Source: Pseudomonadota bacterium
Lineage (GTDB): Bacteria > Pseudomonadota > Alphaproteobacteria > Rhizobiales > Hyphomicrobiaceae
Direction of reading: 5' to 3'
Assembly: GCA_021813195.1 (NCBI GenBank)
Contig: JAKALI010000372.1
Coordinates: 1 to 5,108 of the forward strand
DNA: 5,108 nt
In this document: positions 1 through 5,108 of the stretch, in pieces
Layout of the letters: each line of letters opens with the position of its first letter
Numbering within the stretch: position 1 is the first letter of the stretch
Made by a program: the position numbers and the translations under genes
Notes under the pieces: model-generated
Seen by the model: the letters and a program-made list of their open reading frames with translations, nothing else
What the model was told of the DNA's origin: nothing
Databases searched by the model: none

Positions 1-173
1 TCTATGTGGGCCTCACCGGTATTGGCAACATGACGGTGTCGAACGGGCAGTGGCTGGCCAACGCGGTCACTGTGGGAAACAGCGCGGGTTCATCTGGCAC
101 GCTGAACATTTCTGGTGGAACCAACATCTGGACTGGCAACTCACCGATTGGAAACAATGCCGGCGCGACGGGC
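1..173 (+). pseudogene. Fragment of T5SS/PEP-CTERM-type repeat protein (autotransporter passenger)
   Basis: Only the passenger-like repeat portion is present. It contains MTVSNGQWLANAVTVGNSAG, then GTLNISGG, then a second partial unit IGNNAGATG. Alternating short beta-strands with Gly/Asn turns are characteristic of beta-helix passenger repeats, which in full-length proteins are exported and displayed on or released from the cell surface. Because the left end is cut by the window, loss can be judged only on the right. The second repeat stops at Gly56 (171-173) and no further repeat, autotransporter barrel or PEP-CTERM signal follows. Family assignment is by repeat pattern alone; other adhesin-like repeat proteins are possible. 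Confidence 0.5.
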
Positions 174-377
174 ATGGTGATATTGCTGTTCACCGCGATC
201 GCCTGGGGCGCGTACGCGGTGTGCGTTCGCCGCTTCATGGCCCGCTACAGCGCGCGGGAAAGCTTCGGCGTGATCAGCATCTACACCTCGGCGGCGCTGG
301 TGGCGCTGATGTTCGCCTGGGGCGACTACCGCCACGCGGCGACGCTGCCATATTTGCGCTGGCATGCCTCGGCGTAG
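1..377 (+). CDS. Chimeric open frame: autotransporter passenger repeat fused to EamA permease fragment (5' end off window)
   Basis: The frame is open from the left edge (codon TAT at 3-5, then GTG at 6) to a TAG at 375-377, so the true start lies outside the window. The first ~56 residues after the GTG are Gly/Asn/Ser/Thr-rich and carry two copies of a short repeat, VGNSAGSSGTLNISGG and then IGNNAGATG. This is the pattern of the T5SS/PEP-CTERM-associated repeat found in passenger domains of surface or secreted beta-helix proteins. The second copy breaks off exactly where the next Thr is expected, and the frame continues without a stop into a hydrophobic EamA-type sequence (residues 57 to about 107). 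The last ~14 residues read antisense through another gene. No barrel or sorting domain is present. The reading frame is certain; function as a single protein is unlikely, and it is best read as an accidental fusion or chimera. Confidence 0.5.
   Translation, partial: YVGLTGIGNMTVSNGQWLANAVTVGNSAGSSGTLNISGGTNIWTGNSPIGNNAGATGMVILLFTAIAWGAYAVCVRRFMARYSARESFGVISIYTSAALVALMFAWGDYRHAATLPYLRWHASA
174..332 (+). pseudogene. EamA/DMT-family permease, internal fragment
   Basis: This stretch encodes about 52 residues in frame with the preceding repeat piece. It has two hydrophobic segments, VILLFTAIAWGAYAVCV and GVISIYTSAALVALMFAW, separated by the basic linker RRFMARYSARESF. This layout, a helix with an A-W-G-x-Y core, a basic loop and then a second helix, fits one helical hairpin of an EamA (DMT superfamily) metabolite transporter, perhaps the start of the second EamA repeat. 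A full family member has about 10 helices and around 300 residues, so most of the protein is missing on both sides. Similarity fades after GDYR (about 321-332), where the reverse strand begins to read as a different gene. It cannot work as a transporter. The family call is by eye. Confidence 0.55.
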
Positions 378-571
378 GGAAAGCGCTCGCTGTCATGAAT
401 GCGGTCCTGATCGAACCGCACGGTGTTGATGCCTTTCGAAATGAAACGTCCGCCCTCGGGGTCGACCAGCCAGAATACGCCGGCATCCTGCTCGACTCGA
501 AAGTAGCCGCTCGGGCGGAACCGACCATCGGAGAGGCCGCCCCATCGGGTTCTGGCGACGTGATCTGGCAT
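326..571 (-). pseudogene. 5' fragment of agarase-like glycoside hydrolase, truncated
   Basis: On the reverse strand an ATG at 571-569 opens an 81-residue frame ending in TAG at 328-326. After a short leader (MPDHVARTRWGG) it reads GYFRVEQDAGVFWLVDPEGG, then RFISKGINTVRFDQDRI, then PYAEACQRKYGS. The order FxRVE-x-DGVxWLVDPEG-x-F-x-SKG(V/I)N is typical of the N-terminal part of agarase-like and related TIM-barrel glycoside hydrolases that attack polysaccharides. Family members are several hundred residues long, so the catalytic barrel is missing. The frame ends right after AAWR, where the sequence becomes the antisense of the EamA fragment. The ATG choice is supported by where the similarity begins; a weak GAG lies just upstream. 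The gene diverges from the GH1 gene. The exact family is uncertain; the truncation is well supported. Confidence 0.55.
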
Positions 572-698
572 TGTCTGCTCGGATCGAACGCGAACGGCAG
601 CTTGTCGTACCCTCGGCCCAAATCGTTGATTTGCCTCAAAGGGACGGGCGCGGGCGCGCTTATTTTGACGCATCCGAAACAAGCTGCGGGGTTCGGCG
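572..698. promoter_or_regulatory. Divergent intergenic region with candidate operator palindromes
   Basis: These 127 bases separate the starts of the agarase-like fragment (leftward) and the GH1 gene (rightward) and must have held both promoters. They contain an interrupted palindrome CAAATC-GTT-GATTTG at 619-633, and a separate 9-bp inverted repeat GCAGCTTGT (597-605) / ACAAGCTGC (679-687) whose two halves sit close to the two start codons. A TTGACG at 665-670 resembles a -35 box, but no suitable -10 follows it before the GH1 start. The sites are seen directly; operator function is inferred, and no regulator gene is in the window. Confidence 0.35.
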
Positions 699-2111
699 AT
701 GCCTTCCGGGCAGGGGCCAAGTCCTTCGGGCAACGTCGACCGGGCGCCGCATGCAGACGCATTGCCGCCTCTGGGGGCCTTGCCGAAGGATTTCATCTGG
801 GGCGTTTCGACCTCCAGTTTCCAGATCGAGGGTGCAACGGCGGAAGACGGACGTGGACCGAGCGTCTGGGATACCCACTGTCACCAGGGACTCGTCGCCA
901 ATCGCGACACCGGCGACATCGCTTGCGATCACTATCATCGCTATCCCGAAGACATTGCGCTCATGCAGCGGCTTGGCATTCAGGCCTACCGCTTTTCGGT
1001 GGCTTGGCCGCGCGTGCTGCCGAGCGGGCGCGGGCCTGCGAACGAGCCGGGCCTTGCCTTCTACGACCGGTTGATCGACGCCCTCTGCGCCGCCGGCATC
1101 GAGCCCTGGCTTTGCCTTTATCACTGGGACCTGCCGCAGTCGCTCGACGATCTCGGCGGCTGGACCAATAGGGACAGCGTTGGCTGGTTTGCCGATTATG
1201 CGGCTTTGGTCGCTGCCCGCTACGGCGACCGGGTCAAGCGCTTTGCGACCTTCAACGAGCCGTCAATCTTCACGCTGTTCGGTCTCGGCTTCGGTAGTAC
1301 CGATCGGGATAACGTCGCGATCGATGCGCTGCACGCCGCAATCCACCATATCAATCTCAGTCACGGCGCCGCCGTTGATGCGATCCGCGCCGCCGTTTCG
1401 GGCAGTTCGGTCGGTGCCATCTACAATGTACAGCCTTGCGTCCCGTCGGCACCGGCCGACGGCAAGGCAGCGAACCGCTGTGACGCTTACTGGAATCGGG
1501 TCTATCCCGATCCGCAATGTCTCGGCACTTATCCCGACCTGTTGCAGCCAGTGCTCGCGCCGCATATCCGTCCCGGCGATATGGCGCGCGTCCAACGCCC
1601 GCTCGATTGGTTTGGCCTCAATCACTACAGCCCGGTGTTCGCACGCGCCGACGCCGCGGCTCGGCTCGGCTTCGGTTTTGGCGATCACCCGCCCGGCACG
1701 CCGGAGACGCCCATCGGCTGGCCGATCCTGCCCGATGCTTTTTGCGACGCGTTGCTGATGGTGGCGCGGACCTACCGATTGCCTGTCTACGTCCTGGAAA
1801 ACGGACTCGGCGGCCACGACAAGCCCGATGCAACCGGTGCGGTGAATGATCCCGAGCGAATTGCCTATTTGCGCGCCTATATCGCGGCGATGAACGAGGC
1901 CGTCGCGTCCGGCGCTAATATCCGCGGTTATTTTGTCTGGTCGCTGCTCGACAATTTCGAATGGGATTCGGGCTATGCTTCGCGCTTCGGTCTTGTTTAT
2001 GTTGATTATCCGACGCAGAGGCGCATCCCTAAGGCGTCATTCGATTGGTATCATGAGCTGATAAAGCGCGCGCGCGGTGCGCCCGAATTGACGGCCGCCG
2101 GCGTTAACTAA
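699..2111 (+). CDS. Glycoside hydrolase family 1 beta-glucosidase
   Basis: A retaining beta-glycosidase of 470 residues that would cleave terminal beta-linked glucose (or galactose/fucose) from oligosaccharides or aryl glycosides. No signal peptide is visible, so it is probably cytoplasmic. The N-terminal GH1 signature is at residues 32-46 (FIWGVSTSSFQIEGA; Q42 in the sugar site). YHWDLP is at 141-146, with H142 and W143. The acid/base is E187 in TFNEP, and the nucleophile is E367 in VYVLENGLG. NFEW (419-422) supplies the aglycone-side Glu421/Trp422. Length and motif order match an intact family member. The ATG at 699 lacks a good Shine-Dalgarno; the first ~28 residues are a Pro/Gly-rich extension, and TTG codons at 762 and 780 are possible alternative starts. 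The next gene converges with a 28-bp gap. Substrate preference cannot be read from the sequence. Confidence 0.93.
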   Translation: MPSGQGPSPSGNVDRAPHADALPPLGALPKDFIWGVSTSSFQIEGATAEDGRGPSVWDTHCHQGLVANRDTGDIACDHYHRYPEDIALMQRLGIQAYRFSVAWPRVLPSGRGPANEPGLAFYDRLIDALCAAGIEPWLCLYHWDLPQSLDDLGGWTNRDSVGWFADYAALVAARYGDRVKRFATFNEPSIFTLFGLGFGSTDRDNVAIDALHAAIHHINLSHGAAVDAIRAAVSGSSVGAIYNVQPCVPSAPADGKAANRCDAYWNRVYPDPQCLGTYPDLLQPVLAPHIRPGDMARVQRPLDWFGLNHYSPVFARADAAARLGFGFGDHPPGTPETPIGWPILPDAFCDALLMVARTYRLPVYVLENGLGGHDKPDATGAVNDPERIAYLRAYIAAMNEAVASGANIRGYFVWSLLDNFEWDSGYASRFGLVYVDYPTQRRIPKASFDWYHELIKRARGAPELTAAGVN

Positions 2112-2139
2112 GGTTTGCGCATATCGGTTATCGGGGAAG

Positions 2140-3246
2140 TCACTTCGCCGGCCCGGCGCCGGCCTCTTTCGCTTCGATTTCGTCGAGTGCCAGCAGGAGG
2201 GTCGCGACGCGGTGCGCCGATGAGCGCCAGTCCGCCAATCGTTGATAGTTGTCGACCAGCCAATTGAATGCGCCTTGCACCGTCACGAACGCGGCGGCCG
2301 ACTGGGTGAGCTCACCGAGCGTCATGGCGCCGCTTAGATATTTGGGCACGCAGAGAAGCCATGCCACCACCGGGGCCAGCAGGAAGTTGCCATTCGAAAT
2401 GGTCGTCGTGCGAACGAGCTGCCAGCATAATTCTCGCCACCAGAGCAACACGGCCTGCAGCCTGAGCCATAAGTCGCTGTGCTTGTCGCCGTTGATTTTT
2501 TTGGGCGCCTCGCCGTCTTCATCGCCGCGGAAGGCATCGGCTGCCGCGCGGAATTCCGCTTCCGCTTGGTTCATCCGCTCGATCACCCCGGTCATATGGT
2601 GACCGACGATCATCATGAGCGCGGACATGACGCTAGAATATATAATAACGCCGATGACCAGGTAGCCGGGAATGGTCAGCGTCAACCCGAAGACGGCAAA
2701 ACTGATACTGCCGCCGACGGTCCACAACACGCCGAAGAAGGTCAGCGCCGTCACCACCGACGAAAAGAGCGCAAGCGTAAGATCAATGGGCGCGTCGGTC
2801 GCGATCCTGATATCCACGGCGATCCGGTATTCAGGATTTTCGGTTCCCTTCATCAGGTGGTTCAGACGACGAAAGCGGTCCTTTTCGAGCCATTTTGCGA
2901 TGACGTGCCGTGTCATTGCTTCGCGCCAGCCACGTTGCGCGGTCATCCGGCCCCAAACGGAAGTTGCGGCGAGGAACATGCTGCAGACCGCAAGCGGAAA
3001 AAATAGTTGTGCTTGGACCCAGAGCTGCTCGCCGTCCTTGCGGGCGAGGGCGTCGAAAAAATTGCGATTCCAAAGATTGAGCAGAACCTGCAGCAGCAAC
3101 TGCAGCAGCACGACCAGGATCAGGAAGCTGGCGAGGCCGAGCGCCCACATTTTCCGGGTCCGGCGCACCTGCAATGCCGATTTCCAGAAACGAGCCAGCA
3201 GCTGCTTCTGATCGAATGGCAGGCCGATCTGATATAAACGCCGCAT
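2140..3246 (-). CDS. YddA/SbmA-BacA-like ABC transporter membrane domain protein, no ATPase domain
   Basis: A 368-residue inner membrane protein. Hydrophobic segments lie at about 34-59, 76-98, 153-177, 181-215 (a long stretch that could hold more than one span) and 286-335, after a cytoplasmic N-terminus. Features of the ABC_membrane_2 / SbmA-BacA group are visible: NRNFFDALARKD (60-71), a W-R-x-x-M-T motif (107-112), NPEYRIAVDIRIATD (137-151), and the end motif QSAAAF...FNWLVDNYQRLADWR (315-341). Relatives export or import peptides, vitamin B12-like compounds or very-long-chain substrates. Fused YddA/BclA-type members add an ATPase and reach about 600 residues. This protein stops just after the membrane domain with an Ala/Glu/Lys tail, with no Walker A or ABC signature. 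It may be a stand-alone, SbmA-like secondary transporter, or it may need a partner ATPase. The ATG at 3246 has no obvious ribosome site. Confidence 0.75.
   Translation of the reverse strand: MRRLYQIGLPFDQKQLLARFWKSALQVRRTRKMWALGLASFLILVVLLQLLLQVLLNLWNRNFFDALARKDGEQLWVQAQLFFPLAVCSMFLAATSVWGRMTAQRGWREAMTRHVIAKWLEKDRFRRLNHLMKGTENPEYRIAVDIRIATDAPIDLTLALFSSVVTALTFFGVLWTVGGSISFAVFGLTLTIPGYLVIGVIIYSSVMSALMMIVGHHMTGVIERMNQAEAEFRAAADAFRGDEDGEAPKKINGDKHSDLWLRLQAVLLWWRELCWQLVRTTTISNGNFLLAPVVAWLLCVPKYLSGAMTLGELTQSAAAFVTVQGAFNWLVDNYQRLADWRSSAHRVATLLLALDEIEAKEAGAGPAK
2147..2170 (+). terminator. Possible weak terminator hairpin after the GH1 gene
   Basis: GCCGGC at 2147-2152 can pair with GCCGGC at 2158-2163 around a 5-nt loop and is followed by CTCTTTC. 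It begins 36 bp after the GH1 stop, inside the 3' end of the convergent gene. The uridine tract is poor and the sequence encodes the Gly-Ala-Gly-Pro tail of that gene, so the stem may simply reflect G+C-rich codons. Confidence 0.2.
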
Positions 3247-3372
3247 AAAGGCGACTTGGATCCCGTTGCGCCGATTGAATTACGGGGCATTTGCCCAGTT
3301 CCGGCCTTGATCTGCGTCAGTGCGGCAGGCCGGGCCGGCAACGACTCGATGCGGCAAAAAGCGGCAAGCCCC
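3247..3372 (-). other. Intergenic gap between usp and the membrane-protein gene
   Basis: These 126 bases lie between two same-strand genes. The only structure seen is an inverted repeat CCGGCCT (3301-3307) / AGGCCGG (3327-3333) with a 19-nt loop and no following T-run on the reverse strand. It is therefore not a convincing terminator, and co-transcription of usp and the membrane-protein gene remains possible. I found no clear -35/-10 pair for the membrane-protein gene. Confidence 0.3.
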
Positions 3373-3804
3373 TCAGGGAACCACGATCACCATGCAGGGC
3401 GCCAGGCTCGCGACCTTCTGCGAGACGCTGCCGAGCAACAATTCCGAAAGCCGCCCGCGGCCACGCCGGCCGATCACCACGGCATCGGCCTTCTCGCGGT
3501 GAATGAAGTCGATAATGACTTCGGCCGGGTCGCCCCAGGCGTGGTGGAGGACGGGTCCGGAAATCCCGAGCCGTTTCGCGCGCTTGCCGGCCTGCGCCAA
3601 AATTCGATTGGACCGGGCTTCCAGGGTCTCGCTCAAATCGCCCCCCGTACTGGCGAGCCGGCGCAGCTCGGCGCCTGTAACGTCGCCGCCGATCGTCACA
3701 ATGACCAGGGTCGATCCGGTCGCCTTGGCAAGCTCGCAGGCGGCGTCGAGTGCCCGGTTACCACCGTCCGAGCCGTCGGTTGCGATGAGGATGCGTTTGA
3801 TCAA
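3373..3804 (-). CDS. Universal stress protein, UspA family, ATP-binding type
   Basis: A single-domain Usp of 143 residues, the usual length for the family. These cytoplasmic, usually dimeric alpha/beta proteins support survival in starvation, oxidative or redox stress, and this subtype binds ATP. The N-terminal strand and nucleotide loop KRILIATDGSDG (3-14) has the conserved Asp10. The C-terminal motif G112-x2-G115-x9-G125-S126 (in GRRGRGRLSELLLGS) matches the ATP-binding consensus, and the terminal strand CMVIVVP is typical. The only usable start is TTG at 3804-3802: the frame closes with a stop at 3834-3832 and no ATG or GTG lies between, nor early in the conserved strand. No strong Shine-Dalgarno is visible. 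It lies upstream of the ABC-type membrane protein on the same strand and is divergent from the outer membrane protein gene. Confidence 0.9.
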   Translation of the reverse strand: MIKRILIATDGSDGGNRALDAACELAKATGSTLVIVTIGGDVTGAELRRLASTGGDLSETLEARSNRILAQAGKRAKRLGISGPVLHHAWGDPAEVIIDFIHREKADAVVIGRRGRGRLSELLLGSVSQKVASLAPCMVIVVP

Positions 3805-4059
3805 AGGGCCGTACCGCTGCGTTCGTGGGCTTCAACTTCAATAAGACGCGGAGCCGGCAACGATCGTCAAGATGGGTGATTTTGCGTTCCGCCTCTGGCT
3901 CATAGCTGCCGTTTCCCTCCACGGAGCGATTTGGTTGCTTTCGGAGCAAAGCAGACATGGCCGCAGATGCCGCTGATCCCGCTCCGGTCGGTAATGACCC
4001 ATCTGCGACAAGAGGCGTGCTCGGTTTCATGATGTATTTCGCGTGCAGGCGAATGTCTG

Positions 4060-4095
4060 CCAATACCAGATATCGATGGTCGATCGGTATTTTGG
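4060..4095. repeat. Imperfect inverted repeat upstream of omp
   Basis: Nested arms AATACC (4062-4067) / GGTATT (4086-4091) and ATCGA (4072-4076) / TCGAT (4080-4084) flank a TGG centre. Outer CCAA / TTGG pairs add to the symmetry if two bases are bulged. No gene reads into it from the left on the + strand, so an operator or a leader structure is likelier than a terminator. Confidence 0.35.
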
Positions 4096-4124
4096 TAGTG
4101 TGAATTTCATCTGGTCTGAATTTC

Positions 4125-4136
4125 GATCACGTGATC
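4125..4136. promoter_or_regulatory. Perfect 12-bp palindrome, candidate regulator site upstream of omp
   Basis: GATCACGTGATC is fully self-complementary and lies 120 bp upstream of the omp ATG. It contains a central CACGTG and two GATC sites. A dimeric regulator site is a reasonable guess, though no regulator can be named. The palindrome is seen directly; its role is inferred. Confidence 0.3.
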
Positions 4137-4245
4137 AATGGGTTCAGCAATGTCGCCAGATTGCCACGCTCAAAGCACTTGATGTGGCCAATGCTATGGA
4201 TCAATTCACGGTTCGCTGTTTTACGTGCTAGTTTCGCATCAAAAC

Positions 4246-4250
4246 AGGAG
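4246..4250 (+). promoter_or_regulatory. Ribosome binding site of the outer membrane protein gene
   Basis: AGGAG lies 6 nt before the ATG at 4257. It fixes the start there rather than at the in-frame GTG at 4131, and it agrees with the signal peptide that begins at this ATG. Confidence 0.8.
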
Positions 4251-4256
4251 TTTGCC

Positions 4257-5006
4257 ATGCGCCGATTGTCTATTGCACTGCTCGTAGCGGTTTCGGCTGT
4301 CTGCCTTTCACAAATGGCGTCTGCAGCCGATCTCCCCGTAAAGGCTCCAATTTACAAAGCGCCCGTCATTGCTCCAGCCTACAACTGGACCGGTCTATAT
4401 ATCGGTCTCAATATTGGAGGCAGTTGGGGCAATCAGGACAATTCGTTGGTCAGCGCTACCACGGGCGCAACTTTGTTTTCGAATAGCGATCACCTAGATG
4501 GTGTGATTGGCGGCGGTCAAATTGGCTATAATTGGCAAGTTGATCAGTGGGTGCTCGGCATTGAGGCCGATTTTCAAGGATCTGGACAAAAGGGCGACGG
4601 AAGCTTCTTTTTACCTTCCGCCGTTCTTGCGGCCAACTTCCCGACATCGGTCTCTTACAGCGACAAGCTCAATTGGTTCGGGACCGTGCGGGGCCGGATC
4701 GGCTACGCATTCGATCGTTGGCTACCCTATTTTACTGGTGGTTGGGCATACGGTCATGGTGAAATTAATGGCACCACGACCTTTGGCGCAACGACGACAT
4801 CGTTCAGCGCGAGCCAGGATTACAGCGGCTGGACCATTGGCGGCGGCGTAGAGTGGGCATTCGCAAATAATTGGAGTGCCAAGCTTGAATATCTATACAT
4901 CGACTTTGGTGATGGACCTACGGTGCCTGCAAGTACAACACTTAACATCGTAAGTGGCAGAATGACGGACAATATCGTTCGTGTCGGCGTAAACTACAAA
5001 TTCTAA
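4257..5006 (+). CDS. Outer membrane beta-barrel protein, Omp25/Omp31-like
   Basis: A precursor of 249 residues with a Sec signal peptide: basic MRR, a hydrophobic core, and probable cleavage after ASA (residue 23), leaving ADLPVKAP at the mature N-terminus. That mature start followed by YNWTGLYIGLNIGGSWG (42-58) is characteristic of small alphaproteobacterial outer membrane barrels (OmpA-like transmembrane domain, Omp25/Omp31 group). Further strands are seen at GGGQIGYNW (86-93), VLGIEADFQGSG (99-110), FGTVRGRIGYAF (141-152), YFTGGWAYG (158-166), WTIGGGVEWAF (192-202) and WSAKLEYLYIDFG (206-218). The terminal strand NIVRVGVNYKF ends in Phe, the usual BAM-recognition feature. It probably gives an eight-stranded barrel with structural or surface roles; pore function is not shown. 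It has its own ribosome site and terminator, so it is probably monocistronic. Confidence 0.93.
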   Translation: MRRLSIALLVAVSAVCLSQMASAADLPVKAPIYKAPVIAPAYNWTGLYIGLNIGGSWGNQDNSLVSATTGATLFSNSDHLDGVIGGGQIGYNWQVDQWVLGIEADFQGSGQKGDGSFFLPSAVLAANFPTSVSYSDKLNWFGTVRGRIGYAFDRWLPYFTGGWAYGHGEINGTTTFGATTTSFSASQDYSGWTIGGGVEWAFANNWSAKLEYLYIDFGDGPTVPASTTLNIVSGRMTDNIVRVGVNYKF

Positions 5007-5035
5007 CGCCGAGCGCGATTGACTGACTGTGCGGT

Positions 5036-5067
5036 AAACCCCGGGCAACTACCCGGGGTTTCTGTTG
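5036..5067 (+). terminator. Rho-independent terminator of the outer membrane protein gene
   Basis: Perfect 10-bp arms AAACCCCGGG (5036-5045) and CCCGGGGTTT (5052-5061) enclose the loop CAACTA and are followed by CTGTTG. The structure begins 30 bp after the omp stop codon. The very stable G+C core with U-rich 3' side is a standard intrinsic terminator. Nothing recognisable follows up to the window end (5068-5108). Confidence 0.88.
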
Positions 5068-5108
5068 TAATGAATCGATGATGTGACTTCTGGTATTAGC
5101 CCGACTCG

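Larger units (their letters stand above)
3805..4256. other. 452-bp noncoding region between divergent usp and omp genes
   Basis: No convincing gene is seen here. A reverse-strand frame with ATG at 4030 runs into the usp start but has no ribosome site, no recognisable domain and an atypical composition, so I do not call it. The right half (about 4060-4250) is richer in A+T than the coding DNA to its left and holds two inverted repeats, listed separately. It probably carries the promoters and operators for both flanking genes. I could not pick a reliable -35/-10 pair for either. Confidence 0.5.

Noticed and set aside
665..693. TTGACG as a -35 box for the GH1 promoter
   Set aside because: The region 16-18 nt downstream is G+C-rich with no -10 likeness, and a transcript start there would fall at or inside the start codon.
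50..1171. Long + strand open frame of 373 codons
   Set aside because: It crosses the three fragments and the GH1 5' half out of frame, is Arg/Ala/Gly-rich with no domain, and overlaps GH1 residues bearing clear family motifs. It is a high-G+C shadow frame.
2479..3006. 175-codon + strand frame antisense to the membrane protein gene
   Set aside because: His/Asp/Arg-rich composition is the usual antisense image of membrane-protein codons; the reverse strand has strong family motifs.
3301..3333. Inverted repeat CCGGCCT/AGGCCGG as a usp terminator
   Set aside because: The loop is 19 nt and no T-run follows on the reverse strand, so termination is not supported.
3256..3879. 207-codon + strand frame antisense to usp
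   Set aside because: It lies opposite a clear UspA gene and has no recognisable motif or ribosome site; it is a typical antisense shadow.
3758..4030. Possible small - strand gene in the usp-omp spacer
   Set aside because: It overlaps the usp start in another frame, lacks a Shine-Dalgarno and shows no recognisable domain, so the spacer is better treated as noncoding.
4131..4256. N-terminal extension of the outer membrane protein from GTG at 4131
   Set aside because: It would bury the signal peptide 42 residues inside; AGGAG at 4246-4250 and the ATG at 4257 give a proper secreted precursor.
1..5108. CRISPR array, IS element, prophage, tRNA or rRNA
   Set aside because: No spaced direct repeats, transposase or integrase frames, terminal inverted repeats or cloverleaf-like segments were seen on either strand.

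Overview
The window looks like chromosomal DNA of an alphaproteobacterium, most likely Hyphomicrobiales near Bradyrhizobium/Rhodopseudomonas. This rests on three things: an Omp25/Omp31-type outer membrane beta-barrel with the typical mature N-terminus ADLPVKAP, high G+C codon use in most genes, and a YddA/SbmA-like membrane protein. No taxonomic search was possible, so the placement is inference.

Layout, left to right. Positions 1-571 are a mosaic of three gene pieces: a T5SS/PEP-CTERM-type passenger repeat (1-173, +), the middle of an EamA/DMT permease (about 174-332, +, in frame with the first piece), and the 5' end of an agarase-like glycoside hydrolase (571-326, -) that runs tail-to-tail into the permease piece. 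None of the three is complete. A 127-bp divergent region (572-698) holds a 15-bp interrupted palindrome and a 9-bp inverted repeat. It is followed by an intact GH1 beta-glucosidase (699-2111, +). Convergent to that is a 368-residue ABC-type membrane domain with no ATPase (3246-2140, -), and upstream of it a UspA-family stress protein read from a TTG start (3804-3373, -). A 452-bp noncoding stretch with two inverted repeats separates usp from the outer membrane protein gene (4257-5006, +), which ends in a clear intrinsic terminator (5036-5067).

How the genes relate. The GH1 enzyme and the truncated agarase-like gene are divergent and both act on carbohydrates, so a shared sugar-responsive regulator is plausible. 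The membrane protein and Usp genes share a strand with a 126-bp gap and might be co-transcribed. The porin-like gene is a separate unit with lower G+C than its neighbours. I see no phage, CRISPR, IS, tRNA or rRNA feature and no convincing new system. The most unusual part is the mosaic left end, which could be real rearrangement or an assembly/cloning chimera.
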